From contig CM121343.1 of NCBI GenBank assembly GCA_051530055.1, forward strand, positions 4,836,001-4,900,000: a DNA stretch of 64,000 bases, in the 5' to 3' direction. The position numbers and the translations under genes were made by a program. Positions 35,940 to 48,400 of the stretch are shown in pieces; within the stretch, counting starts at the first letter, position 1; every line of letters starts with the position of its first letter. The notes beneath the pieces are model-generated. The model had not been told where the DNA came from and made no database searches. It saw only the letters and a program-made list of their open reading frames with translations. The stretch is from Neoechinorhynchus agilis. Taxonomy: Eukaryota; Acanthocephala.

Positions 35940-37200
35940 CGTCACCGTCTACTCTCTCAACAAATCAATGAAGAATGAACGGGAATCGGCGGAGTATTCC
36001 ACTCTTATTGATGTTGCACTAAAGAAGTGGTTTGAACGAGTCACTGAAACTCTAAAGGACTCATTAATTGAAGCGATGAGTCTGAGAAACGGCCTTAGAG
36101 AATTCACCATTGCTGGCATCGATCGCCCTCCTGCCTCTCGTCCTGAGTCTTCTTTGCGCCAACTTAATTCCATGATTGAGCTCATAAACCCTACAAATTC
36201 ACACCATTTCTTAATTGCAGGGGACTACAATAATTTATTTCCTCTTCTACACTTCTCCGAGTTGCGTCAACTTATTGACTTTCCAAATCGTCTTGACGCT
36301 CACCTTGACAAAGTGGTCACAAATATCGACGCCTGCTCATCCGCCTCTGAACTCCCTCCCCCCACGAAGTCTGACCACCCTTCTGCTCTTATTACTCCCT
36401 CCACCCACCTCAGCGTTTAAAATCTCCCCGTTTACCCGTCGGGGAGAAACGTGATCAGCACATCTACAATTTTATAAAATTGTTCAACTCTAGAGTTCGC
36501 ACATTCCACTCTGACAACACAAATGACCCTTCCTCAACCATCACTAACTTCGACAATTCCCAAGAAATTCATAATCAGACACATAAGAAATTTCCCCACC
36601 AATCAATAACTCCGTCTGAATTTCTCTAAATGCTTCGAAATGATCCCCTCATTCTCGCACATCCCACCCCGAGCATCTAAATGACATCCTACGAGTCACC
36701 TTCCTAAGAATTATGAGTCTTCAATTTCAATCAAACTTGAAATGGGACTCGCACATCACTCTCTCCCTCAAGCTAAACTCCTATAAAATTTATCTCCTCA
36801 GACGCCTCCGACATTTAGTAACTCCTTCACCCGATCTCTACAAATTTTACTTCAGCCTTATTTTACCCTTTTACAACACGTCGTTCCCTTTTCACACGAG
36901 CACAGCACTCGTTGTCCCAATTCGTTATATCCTCCTATAACCTCGCACCTCCCTTTACCTACGCTCCTTTTTCCATGCTGCCCAATCTTTTCGGATATCA
37001 TAATCAGAAATGAATCTATGGAAAAACCAACTTTACATGCGCTCCTGCAAACAATATCCGCCAATTCCCACTATAATGGGCATAACAAGACCTGATATTC
37101 CCACCAGAACGGACATCCCCGACCGGAAATTCTCACTCAGACGGACACCATAGACCGGACATTCCCACATGTATGGTCACTCAAGACCGGTTGAGTATCG
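35940..37200 (+). mobile_element. LINE-B copy 1 (right arm)
   Basis: The plus strand carries the endonuclease part (35968-36420, HHFLIAGDYNNLF and LDKVVTNI) and, after a non-coding join, RT thumb sequence (36713-36940, LKLNSYKIYLLRRLRHL). The LINE-B 3' tail follows at 36.87-37.07 kb, with the ~36-bp minisatellite (accggat/cccac/acggac) at about 37080-37200. The RT palm is missing, so it is dead. The stretch gagcatctaa... at 36671 is identical to that in copy 2 at 37990. Confidence 0.8.
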
Positions 37201-37690
37201 GCAATCAGGCGGGAGGTACTCCAAACACGTCGAAGTGAACCCAATCCTTAGTCGTGCCCTGAATACTGTGAATGCCCCCAACATCCTAGAGCCGAGCAAT
37301 CTTTACCGACTCGATTACCATAGACCCGACGGTGTCACAGTATTCCCGTGGCGAGAAGGAAAGTGCCTTCTCTGGGACGCCACGTGCTTGGATACGCTCA
37401 CAGCCAGCAACATAAAATTCGCCACTATTAAACCAGGGGGAGCAGCAACCGGCGCTGAGGAACGCAAAAGGACGTCGAAATTATTATTTTGTTCCCTTTG
37501 GCGTCGAGACACTCGGGTCGTTTGGTATCGCGGCGCCCGACCTGGTCAAGCAAATGTCCAAGATATTGAGACGAATCGCTAGCGATCCTAGATCAGGAAC
37601 ATTCTTCCTACAAATAAAGTCGGGCTGTGCAACATGGGAGCGGTGCATCTGTCCTTTCGACCGTTACATCAGGACGGCAGCTGAGTGATC
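37170..37690 (+). mobile_element. REL-LINE nuclease fragment (right arm only)
   Basis: The frame carries NPILSRALNTVN, then RPDGVTVFPWREGK, LWDATCLDTL and GAEERKRTSK: the PD-(D/E)xK-like nuclease and tail of the REL-LINE. Its end has the familiar gacggcagctgagtgatc motif. It lies inside the 1319-bp segment that the left arm lacks. It closely resembles the 3' half of the copy at 4.8-5.2 kb. Confidence 0.8.
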
Positions 37691-37789
37691 TAGAGTGGTG
37701 ATGTGAATGATTTTGCTCCAAGATTAAGTGAACCTTTATAGAATAAAGAAATATCAATTAATTTCAAAAAAGTGTTTTTCTAAACGAAT

Positions 37790-38337
37790 TTAAGCATCTC
37801 TCGTATCAATCTTAACTTTTCTTATATGCCGACCATCTAACCATCATCATCGTCCCAACTCTCCCTCTCCTTAACCTCTAACGAAATCACGCACATCAAT
37901 GATTTTGCACCACCCACAAACTCTACCTGAACTTCTCTAAATGCTTCGAAATGATGCTTTCATTCTCCCGCAATCCCACATCCTACCCCGAGCATCTAAA
38001 TGACATCCTACGAGTCACCTTCCTAAGAATTATGGGTCTTCAATTTCAATCAAACATCACGCATATGACATTTTCCCTCAAACGCAATACCTTTAAAATT
38101 TATGTCCTCAAACGCCTCCGCCATTTAGGAATTCCCTCGCCCGATCTCTGCGGATTTTACCTCAGCTTTATTTTACCCTCCCTCGCCTACAGTTATCCCG
38201 TCTTTTGCAACCTATCGAAATCACAAATCCGTCGCCTTGAAATGTTTCATAGAAGAGCATCTAAAATTTGCACAGTTTATTTTCCCCCGCTCACCGAATG
38301 CCTTAATAAAATTTTCATCATAACCGCGTGTTTATGA
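37790..38337 (+). mobile_element. LINE-B copy 2, RT end (right arm)
   Basis: A 128-codon frame from 37951 holds NDILRVTFLRIMGLQFQSN, then FKIYVLKRLRHLGIP, VFCNLSKSQIRRLEMFHRRA and FPPLTECLN: the thumb and C-terminal part of the LINE-B reverse transcriptase. It ends in-frame at TGA. Upstream to 37790 there is decayed palm sequence (YADHL-like). The left-arm copy derives its 3' part from this element. Confidence 0.8.
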
Positions 38338-38469
38338 GGACCCAAAGGTACAACACAAAAAATTATAATCTTTATTGCTGTACTTTTATCGAAGTATATT
38401 GGGCAGTTTGAGTTCACGCTTTGTTCAGTGGAATAAAAATATCGAATGCTTTCAGTAAAAATCTGCCGT

Positions 38470-38695
38470 CGTTGAAACGACACTCGGGTCGTATGGTACC
38501 GCGGCGCCGGATCTGGTCAAGCAAATGTCCAAGAGATTGAGACGAATAACTGGTGATCTGAGGGCAAGTGCATTCCTCCTGCAGAACATAAATCTGGCTA
38601 TGCAACGGGGGAACGTTTCATCCGTCCTTTCAACCATTACAACACCAGGACGGCAGTTGAGTGATCCAGAAAGGCGGTGGCGTGAATATTCTTAA
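38470..38695 (+). mobile_element. REL-LINE C-terminal tail (right arm)
   Basis: An open frame without stops reads from ETTLGSYGTAAPDLVKQM through RITGDLRASAFLLQNINLAM to TPGRQLSDPERRWREYS and a TAA. It corresponds to the end of the intact REL-LINE but extends about 20 residues further, marking a separate subfamily. Confidence 0.78.
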
Positions 38696-38884
38696 ACGCC
38701 TGTAAAAGTGGTGTGAGTTAATTTCAATTATAAGAAAAGTTTCATTGGATGCCAGGCGTTTATATTATCACTAATTTGGGAAAAGATTCCGTCAAGTCAT
38801 TTTTTAAAGCAATTCGTTTATTTTTTCCAGCTTATAACTTTTTTAAACAGGTGAAAGACGAATAGCGCACTATGAATCCAAAAG

Positions 38885-39149
38885 CAGCCACTGCTTTCAG
38901 CACTAATCATCATGCAACGTTAAAACCCATTAACATCTAATTTCCCCTGGTGCAGAATGTTGAGCTTTCACGGTAACATAAAATGCCTTATAAAATCTCA
39001 GGTTCTAATTTGATCGAAACACACTTAAATTTGCGGAGAACTATCGCGGCAACGCAAGGCGCACAATCATTATTGGAAAGATTTCGTTTGTTCAACAACT
39101 GAACCGAAAATAGCCTATAATGCACAAACGTTAAGAGAACACACATAGA
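38885..39149. other. Unique flank outside the right arm
   Basis: Nothing recognised. It shows no match to the sequence outside the left arm. Confidence 0.4.
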
Positions 39150-39700
39150 ATCCAGTCCCGAGGAAACTTGGTGTCGGTCCCAAGCCCGGATAAATGGTGA
39201 GGGTTGGTGTCAGGAAGGGCATCCGATGCACCCATGAAACCAAAAATGAGCAGTTATGCGACGCGCGGAGAACTCATCCGATCTCTGTGAATAAATTATC
39301 AAAGGGACAAAGATCCAAGCGCGAACGAAAACTGAGAGTTGGATCTATAAACGTCGGAACAATGACGGGTAAATCGGTGGAAGTAGTGCAATGATGAAGA
39401 GAAGGATGACTGAATGTCTATATGTCCAGGAGTAAAAACTGAAAGGAGCCAAAGCACGCGATCTTGGAGACGACTTCGAGCTATTTTATAATGGTTCATC
39501 TTCTGGTCGAAATGGAGTTGGAATTGCCTTGAGTGATAAACATGCAGATGGCGTCATAGAAGTCTATAGGAAAAATGATAGGATAATATGGATGCTGATA
39601 GATCTTGGAGGGCAATGCTTGGTGATCGTTTCTTGTTATGTCCCACAAGCCGGACTCACGCAGCAGCAGAAAGACCAGTTTTGGGAGGATCTATAATTAT
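39150..39700 (+). mobile_element. RTE-type LINE, 5' end
   Basis: A leader containing gtcggtcccaagcccggat at about 39174 and gggcatccgatgcacccatg at about 39218 is followed by the EEP endonuclease start (LRVGSINVGTMTGKS at 39330). It continues with KARDLGDDFELFYNGSSSGR, NGVGIALSDKHADGV and VSCYVPQAGLTQQQKDQF. This is the usual order of RTE endonucleases (N-V-G-TM, then F-K-L-x-Y, then RNGVG-I). At least two frame breaks occur. No RT domain follows before the next gene. Confidence 0.75.
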
Positions 39701-40043
39701 GTGATCCATGAAATCAAGAAGGAAAGTTGTATAATATGTATAGTCCCGACTCGCCAATAAGGTTTATGTTACTTTTGCAATCGCTAAATGTGTGTAGGTC
39801 GCTATTATGTTCTAAATATATAGGTAGCAAAACAAGGAACAGTGTAAGTTGCAGATAAATGGCACGCGATAGCCACTGACCTATCCGCCGGATATAAATT
39901 CGAACATTATGTGTTTGTGTGAATTTATATTTTACAACGCGATTTATCGGTCACATAAAATACACTGTGGATACGAAAAAATGAACTGGCGAATGCGGCA
40001 GCGTTCTGGGATGTCAACAATGTTAGCTGTGCAGGTGAGGATT

Positions 40044-43000
40044 TCAGCACCTCATTCCGTATTTCTCGCTGTATTCGAAATGACCCTCAGCCCCGGTGAT
40101 CATAACATCGACCCATATTCGCATCGCCTCAAGTGTAATCGCAGCCAGGTAGTATGGCCTAGTTGTTGTCTTGATAACAAACGTACTTCTAGAGTACGGA
40201 CTCCTTACAGCATTCAGATGATCGACATATACTTCACATATTGATTTAAATGGAATGAGTCCTTTAGGCTGCTGTTTATGTTCCGCATATTTGTGAGCAT
40301 AATAGAACAGCGTTCTTTGATTTCGATCAAACACAAACCACCTTTTATGCCATGTTCGGAACTTTCGCCCCATTTTCATCAAATATCCACGGCAAGTGGT
40401 TTCATCGATATCTAAACATTGGAAATCACCACCAGAACGTTCGATAAAGTGTCCGGCGTTTTCAATATGTGTTCTAAGATCGAAATCTCCTGCGTTGGCT
40501 GCAATGGGTAAGTATCGTGTCAATGGTCGGTCCTAAAAGAAATGAAATACGATATTGATCGATAGATAAAGAGGTAGATAGGAACATTTAAAAGTTTTCA
40601 GACCTGTTTTTTCCCCTTATTTCTACGAAAATGTACTGTATTTAGCAGTCCATGGTTGTTAATAACGGGCGAGTTGTCTTTTTGGTAGTGAAGATAGTGA
40701 TCGGGAATATCTGAGCAAATTGAATTAAAAGCAGCAGCTGATTTAGTGACTGCCATCCGGTGTGCGTTAATTGACGATGAAGATGACGGTGGCGAAGATG
40801 ATATTGAGGACGAAGAGCACGAACACCAGTATCGTCCATCGTTGACGTGTGCTTTGCGAGAGTGGTTCATGATAGCGGTAGCGAAAGCGTGCGATTGAGT
40901 CGTTGTTGCGGCTTCCGAACCCGAATGAGCCGCACTTGCGGTTAGTGATGGAATGGTTACTACCGAGTCGCTTGAGATAACAGCCGGTGCAAAAGCTGTG
41001 CCAGAATTCACGGGAGCGGGGTTAAAGCCTTCACAAGTAGTTTGGTGTGCGCTGTTACATGAAGAATGGTTACTGTTAGATAACAAGCATTGTATTAACT
41101 GCGTATTTTATGGCGCCACGTAAGATAAAAGTTTTACTGAGATCTAAGACCTACCATGTTTTCATATGTGAACTTGGAATTTACATCATTTGTTCTAAAG
41201 CAAGGCAACTAAGAAAACAAGGACGAACGCTGGAGACTTACTCGAGATTGACCGGACTCGATTGAGAGATCTTAGCCAAGGAATTGTGGGAATAAAGGTG
41301 TTTACTGCTCGATTGTTGCTGTTCTGTGGAAGATGCAGTCAATTTTTGAGTGGAAGCAGAAAGTGCCACACTGCGGGTACGAGATCCTTTTCGGCGAAAT
41401 AAATCAACTGGCATAGCTACCAATGATGCATATCGGATTATATACATATTGTCTGCATAGGCACAAAAGCAAACTTACGTCTGATCAGATTACAGCCAGT
41501 GTAGTCGCTACTAACGTTACAAGTACCCATACCAATCGTAAGTGGAATATTCTGCTCTATGCGGTCATGTTGACATGGGGCTGAGGAGCCACCTGAGGAC
41601 GAAGCCACCAATGGACAGCAGTTGACCAAACTTTTTGAAGAGAGCAGTTGCCTAAGACAGTTGCTGTTGTGCTCGCATAAATTCGAAGTGCCAATTGTTG
41701 CAGTTGGGTATGCAATCTTGTTTTTTTTATAGGTTGCATCAAATGAACCTAATTTGTAGTATCCTTTAGCCGGGCAGCTTTCACCGGTCACCTATATACA
41801 ATGAATATCGCACTTATGACTTCGAAAAGCTACACTTGCTTCATAATTTAATGATCGTTCATTCGGACAGAGTTGTTCCGTTGAATATTGCTCATGTAAA
41901 TTCTTGATCTTACGATTCACACTGATCAACTCGGCGTGCTCCTATTTTGTTTCTCTTCATTTACTATTTTCATCCAGAACTTACGTGGCTCAACTCATTT
42001 ATTAGACGATCCCTTTCGCTTGATAACATTTCCTGTTTTTGACTGAACTGACACGGTGGAAGAGCGTATATTTCATCCGAATTGCCAGTTCCTCGACGAT
42101 TCAATATACTTCCACAATCCAGTTGTTGAACGTGGCGTAAAGAGGAAGGAGCAACCGTTCTATAGAGGTCGTTCTCACAAGATTCATAGCACCTTTTTTG
42201 TGAAATACAATTTCCATCGTTCTCATAACGAGCTTGAAGCTCAGCCAGGCTAAATTCTAGATCCTCAAATCTCCGCCTTGTATCATCCAAAAGTCTTGCC
42301 TTTCTAAAATTAAGGCGTCGAAAGTGCATGTTTGAAGCAATTAGCATACTTATAGAATACATCCATATTACAAGAGTCCTTAGAGCTGTTTATTGTTGAT
42401 AGATGCTCCTGCAGCTGTACGATTTGCAATTCTAATCTTTGTATTGATGCTTTCGTCAATTCGACTTCATGGTTAAGGAGCTTTAGGCATCCAAGATGAA
42501 CACCATTGTTCGAACAATTAATAACACTAGTGATGCTCTGATTTGATTGATGACAAGGTATACACCAATTTGATTCTTGGTGAAAACCTCTGTTGTGATT
42601 TCCAATCAAAAGTTCATGATTTGATTTTGACAATGTCAGCGATAGCGATCCAAACACATTTTTGGGCTGGTACATCGATAGATCACCGTTCATTCTGTTT
42701 TCTTCGACATTGCAGGTCTTCGGGGTGCAGTTAGGAGAAAGCGATAGGCTATTGACGCCTTCACATGATCGATTATTTCGAAAATCACTTTCGCAATTGA
42801 ATGTTCGTCGCTGGTTAAAACCCTCCATTGAAATCTTTGGTGATAAATTACACGGCTAGAAATAGATGGAGGCATAAATCATTAAAAGAGGTTGACATTG
42901 CGGATGTGAAAGTAGCATTGAATGCAACATTCAATGGCCTTGTAGTTAGCCTTAGCATTATTGCATTGCCTACATTTCGGGGTTGTTCGTAGAAAGACAT

Positions 43001-44994
43001 ATTTGAAATTGTTTATAGATTTTGGGTACATAAGTATACGGACACACGCAATTGTATGATTTACGCGTTTGGGATAGCTTTAAGGAATGTTAAATAGCTA
43101 GTGGCACAATAAAAGCATGCCATCTTTGACTGCTATCAGGGCAGAGGTGCCTATCCGCAAAGTCAACACACGAAACGAGAATTGTGATAAGATGGAAATC
43201 TGTTATATAGGACTATCTTGCCTCAGGTAAGCGTTGGACGAAATAGGTAAGTTAAATTAGCGGTGGTGGTGGTGGCAAATGATGAGCTAAGCGCTTTCAA
43301 TTTTGCGATCAACAAATAGCATTCTAAACTCAGGGTTTTAGAAAGCGAATTGGGTGATTAGCGTTTCCTTGGGATAAGTGGTCAATGCCCACATTTTGAT
43401 GAATGATAGGTAATGAAAAAAAATAGACAGATTAAAAACCAGTAAATTAAAAAATGTTCAAAACGTGTGATCTTTAGGTCAACATGATCAAAATTTTACA
43501 CTGCTTACCATTGTAAGGATGCCAAGTTCCGTTTCCTTTTCACGCAAATGATGAATTATTTGCTCGATTTTGTATATTTTAGATAATTTGTCGCTTTCCA
43601 GTGAGGCAATCTTACGAAGTAGGCATAACTCCTAAAAATCAAACAAATCTAATATAAACTAAAAATTGAAGTGAACTTTCCTCTTCATAGGAACCGTCAT
43701 CTTTATTTAAGGTTTGTCCATCGTGACTACCGCAACAGTTGACTTCAACATTCAGTTGTCCACAATAATGAGAAATCGCATTACATTTGATTGGCTGGCT
43801 TATCAAACCACCACATGTGGAGTAACGACATTGCCGTTGCGGGGAGTGAAGACGGCTACAATCGTGATTCATTGGAAAATAAGTACAATCGCAAGGGTAT
43901 GAATCACCAACAATTGAAACACATCCATCAGTTTTGGCTTCCATAAGCTTATCTGGAGAATTGTATTTACAGTAAGAAGAATACGGAGACGAACTACACT
44001 CTGGAAGGTACGAGGAAGGTATAAGTGGCACTGTCTGGAGAATGTAATGACTTGAATCTAAGTGTGACAACTGCGGCTGGTCAGCACTAGTCCATGTTTG
44101 GTTATATTGACTTCGGATTGGATGGATAATTTGCGGGATGGTTTTGTCTTCGTTTGTTCGATCTTCGGATGTCGATCTATCGCTATGGTACTTAACATCT
44201 AGATCAGATTTAATTAAATCCGCGTCGCATTTCAGCCATTCCATGCTGAATTGCGATAAGTCAACTTCATTATCGTTTACTTCCTTGCGTGTAGCTGTTT
44301 CCGTTAAACAAGTGGACTCTTGGATTGATTCCGAAGTTTCTACCGCCATTTTTAGATCTGTTCTTTGCTTCCCATTAGGCTTAATTATATCATCATCGTT
44401 TTCATCCATAAGCTCATTACAAAACAACCCTGAAGATAGATCGACATTGAAAACAAATCCATTGGATCGATTACCGAAATTCGCGGTACCAAAGTTATCG
44501 AAGCTGTCAAAATCTTCGTCACTCATCCAGTCGAAGCGTCGTACGCATTTTTGTCTGATATAATCAAACGAACTGATACTACTTGGATCCGAAAACCAAC
44601 CATCTTCATTTCCATCATCCGACAGTTTCACGGCTACATGTCGCACAGCTGCCCTGCTTCTCCTTCTCCTCAATCTCCGTTGCTCCACGTTCACGACGAG
44701 AAATGCGTCCAAATCATAAAAATCGTTCACACAGGAGATTGTATGTGCATGACGTAATTGCTGTGAATCCACTTCGTAAGGACGATGATGATTAAATCCA
44801 CGATTGGCTTTTAACTTTACAAGTCTCGCTCTTTCAGCCTTTTCTAGTTCAGAAAGTCTAGTTAGCAAAGCCAACGAGCTAAGATTGCCTTCGAACTCCG
44901 ATGTTATTTTATCCATATCATGGCGATCGCTGCAACTTGCAGCCAATGACTCGGTGGCGGCGGCGGCGGTGGTGGTGGTGGTGGTGGTCACCAT
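40044..44994 (-). CDS. PHLDB/LL5-type PH-domain protein
   Basis: Exon blocks on the minus strand, in order: about 44994-43639 (low-complexity, acidic N-terminal half with Thr/Ala runs), 43631-43510 (coiled coil, LLRKIASLESDKLSKIYK), 42838-42320 (coiled coil, LLNHEVELTKASIQRLELQI), 42305-41985 (DDTRRRFEDLEFSLAELQARY, a PHLDB hallmark), about 41935-41800, 41791-41487, 41447-41238, 41086-40598 (Ser-rich), and 40523-40044 with a PH domain (CRGYLMKMGRKFRTWHKRWF, AMRIWVDVMITGAEG). The PH end matches PHLDB1/2, cortical proteins that bind phosphoinositides and anchor microtubules near the basement membrane. Exon ends are approximate. The first ATG is at 44994, but an acceptor (tttacag) just upstream leaves room for a further 5' exon or a spliced leader. 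Confidence 0.82.
44953..44990 (+). repeat. GGC/GGT microsatellite inside the PHLDB-like first exon
   Basis: A run of ggcggcggcggt then repeated ggt encodes the Thr and Ala tracts at the start of the minus-strand protein. Related ggt-rich runs lie at 45155-45182 and 43260-43275. Confidence 0.85.
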
Positions 44995-45228
44995 GAACGG
45001 CAAATCGGTTTCGCTCGCTACGTTAAGCCCTGTAAAGTCTAAAAAAGCCCTGTAGAGATCAGTGGTTCATTGAAGTATGTGGGTAGCAAGCGCCATCTTC
45101 ACTAAGACGAACTACTGTCGTCCGGCTGACTTTGTGTGTTTGGGCGTAATTTGCCGCGGCGGTGGTGGTGGTGTTGGTGGACCATGAGGGCATTGGCGCC
45201 GTCAGGTGTATGCCAATGATGTTATTAT

Positions 45229-45460
45229 ATTACCGCATACGTAAACACATAGTCGATACAATTAATGAAGTCATGCACGAGACGACGGAAACTATTATCC
45301 CAAAGATCAGAAGGCCACGAAGCAACTCGTTGGTGTCATACGAACGCCAGTGAGCGGCCGGTTGGCCTAAAACTGTATCCGCTTTGTGCGACTGACGCAC
45401 CAATCGCTCTCCCAATTCGATTTGTAGGAAAAGGTCGTGAGTAGTTGAGGCGATGTGGTA
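45229..45460 (-). CDS. Possible small membrane-peptide exon
   Basis: A minus-strand frame of about 75 codons has a polar, helix-like start (FLQIELGERLVRQSHKADTV), then YDTNELLRG and a strong hydrophobic segment (LLIFGIIVSVVSCMTSLIV) ending in CLRMR and a stop. This is the layout of a small single-pass membrane protein or a last exon of one. No family is recognised and no ATG lies before the hydrophobic stretch, so an upstream exon would be needed. Alternative: chance frame in the 5' flank of the PHLDB-like gene. Confidence 0.25.
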
Positions 45461-48400
45461 TTGTCACTTCGGGTGAAGGCAAAAAGCGACGTTACATTGT
45501 CTCTTTCTCTCTGTTGCGACACCTTACACGCACAAACGAGCACAAAGTGGGTCTAGGGGGTGAAATCCCGAACCCATTTAGCAAAACAAAAAAGGAAACA
45601 ACAATCTTGTGCCTTTTTGACAATGGCACTTGGTATCTGATGCCATAATACATAATTTACACGGTGAAATTTCGTTTTCAAGAATATCCCGTCTTAAATG
45701 AATACTCAATTTAACTCTCCTTGTTTTAAAGAAAAAGGAAGTGTTTTTGTTTAATTCAGTTGCCGTTAGGCTACGTACTGCCCCGTGCGGTTAATACCAG
45801 AAATTTAATTCAATCTCGCCGCAATGGCAAATTTTGTGGCTTTAGGAAACCTCGAGGTTTATATTTAAAATCCTTCTTCTATTTCGGCAATATTCAATTA
45901 GGAATATGAAGACTATTCATTTCTATTCTAAGGTGCCTCGGTTAGACAATTGTGATCGTCAGAATGAAATTCACACGTTGACGATTTAATAGGCCTAGAC
46001 ACCAGTGATTAGCATTCTTGGCGGTTAAATCATCATATGATTATACTCCTGGGGAATCGACCTTCAACATCGCTGCTTCTTCGCTCAGGTTGTTACTAGA
46101 GCAGTAAAGGTATTTCTACGGTCTGACAGCTGTCATAGCTAACCATTTCTGATGTGATAGGGATAATCTCCTCCTGCTCGTGAGCTGACACTGATTAGAC
46201 CCTGAGGAAAATGCCATTTGTAATAAACCGGTCGGTTTCTTTATATGCTCAAAGCAGTAACTAGGAATAAAACTAATCGAAAGTGATACAACACTGTAAA
46301 TATTTATTAACTTAAAACGCTGGTCTATCTCTTCAGATTGCAAAAAATCAAATTTGTTGGTGCAAAATTCTTTATCTAATCATAATAAGTAATCCGAAAA
46401 ATAATGTTTCCCCTGTTATCAACATTTCCCAATGGTCATTTCGCTTAATTTTGAGCTTATTTAATAAAGATAGAAAAATTAGAACCTGGTTAGTTTGGCA
46501 TTGGTAAAGATAAAAAACGGTTTACAAAAAGGCATTTAACTCAATTGTTGGATGAATTATTTTCACATTCGAGAGAAATTAGGAATTTTGTAAGAATGTT
46601 AAAGATTGTGCGATTTGCCGTTCACGATAAATTGGTTCTTAGTGGATGCAAAGAATTACGACGTGATCAAGGGAACTTCGAAATTATTAAGCGCGATTGA
46701 TTTTGCGTGGAGGTCACTCGACTGATTACAGTGACTCAACAGATTCGTGAATTCATCAGCCATTCCTAAAATGATGTTTTTTCATTAGCTCACCTCTATC
46801 CCCTACTTAGTAGATCAAGTTACTCATAGACATGAAGCAAGAGTGCACGAGATTTCCATCCCGGGGAGAGGTAAAAGAATGAGGTATCTCTCGGCACGTG
46901 CTTGGCAGCCATACGATAGTAGGAATCAAGTGTGGTCCACTGAAAAACTATAAAGACCATTTCGACTTTTAAGGGAAGTGATTAGTGTTGAAGCCTTGCA
47001 GAGTAGCCATCTTCTGATTGTGAGCAAACTCAACACTTATCGTTCGTCGCGGTATAGTCATTGCCCTGTAGTACAGCGATCGAGCACAGGCGTCATTTGT
47101 TCACAGAGAAGATTTCAACGGTGAATGATTCTGAATAAAAGTAAGTAAAATGGTATGGCTTTTTAAATATTAACCGACAATTATGACCAGAAGACAGACC
47201 CAAAGTTGGACGTTTACTTTTTCAAGTTTACGTGGTGCATTCAACTCTTCTTTTTGATCGCCTCTTAAGTAATATAAAGAAATTAAGACCGGGGTCACAT
47301 GAGCGTTATTGCTAGTAAATGGTTTTGAGAAACTATGATAATAAGAATTAATTTCGCACGCTGCTGAAAACTATAAACCACGAAGGATGCAGAATGGTTA
47401 ATAGCAAAAGAGAAAACGTTACTTATTGATGACTCCAAGTAGAATACATTCTGAACTGTATAGATATATCTTCTTCGAATATCCCGAGGTTAATTTCCAC
47501 AATGCTTTTAAGACGTGGAATCACAGAATCTTATAATAAGATCATCTGGTCGATAACTCTAAACACGAAATTGATAACAGAATGCGACGTGTCGATAGCG
47601 GTTTTGATCGCTAACCGAGACCAGGCTTCTATTAAAATGTTACCAAATTTGTAAGGATCTGACGCATTACCTGCGTTTCATCAATCAAACCAATTCATAT
47701 TATAGAAAAGTTAATCGAAAGTGTCATCCTTATCCTTACCACGAGAAGAAATATTATACTGAAGCTTTAAATATTATTCCAGCTAAGAATTCAATAGGAA
47801 CCGTGGAAACTTTGCGGACGATGGTGAAAAACGATTACTGACTTATATGTCTCATGTATACAAGGATCATTAACCTACATCTAAATCGAATGCTCCATTA
47901 AATTCAATGGTTTAAATTTCACATAGCAAATATGTTGCCTGGGCCGAAGAACTACACAATGAACCTTTATCAACGAGGTAGAACGATGTGAGACGAAATG
48001 ACACCGGAAATCGAGATGCCGAGTGTTGACATGTGAGACCCACAAGGTATCACAATGCTATATATTCAATCAACGGTGACTTTTAACAATAAATCGAACA
48101 ATATTGGACTTCATAGTTATTGTCTTATGAACATTCGCCAATGTACAAATGGTTTTACAAATGCTCATAAGTTTTGTCCAAGGTGATCTTTTTTGGCGTT
48201 CACAGAGGTGTCCAAAACTAAATAACAATTCTTATAAGAGATGTGTGTTCATCAATCCAATGCAACAGCCTCGCTACAATTCTCGTCGATTACATTCATT
48301 ACCGTGCCTTCGGAAAATGGGACCTTCTTTATTCAACGAATCAATAAACCATCTAAGTGTTCCTTTGATCACATTTGGAACTTGTTTAGGTTCATAAGAT

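Larger units (their letters stand above)
33191..38884. repeat. Inverted duplication, right arm (5.69 kb)
   Basis: Reverse complement of the left arm 23750-28125. It is continuous with the whole U2SURP gene and contains two LINE-B copies where the left arm has one recombinant, so the right arm looks like the ancestral arrangement. Edges: inner at aagacgatatcgatggg (33191), outer at gcactatgaatccaaaag (38884). Confidence 0.95.

Noticed and set aside
23750-38884. Inverted duplication as a large DNA transposon with terminal inverted repeats
   Set aside because: The arms contain a host gene and part of another, with no transposase between or at the ends and no target duplication visible; segmental duplication explains it better.
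48149-48397. 82-codon frame as a secreted cysteine-containing protein
   Set aside because: The possible upstream exon would need a ~25-nt intron, below what the splicing machinery normally accepts, and no family matches.
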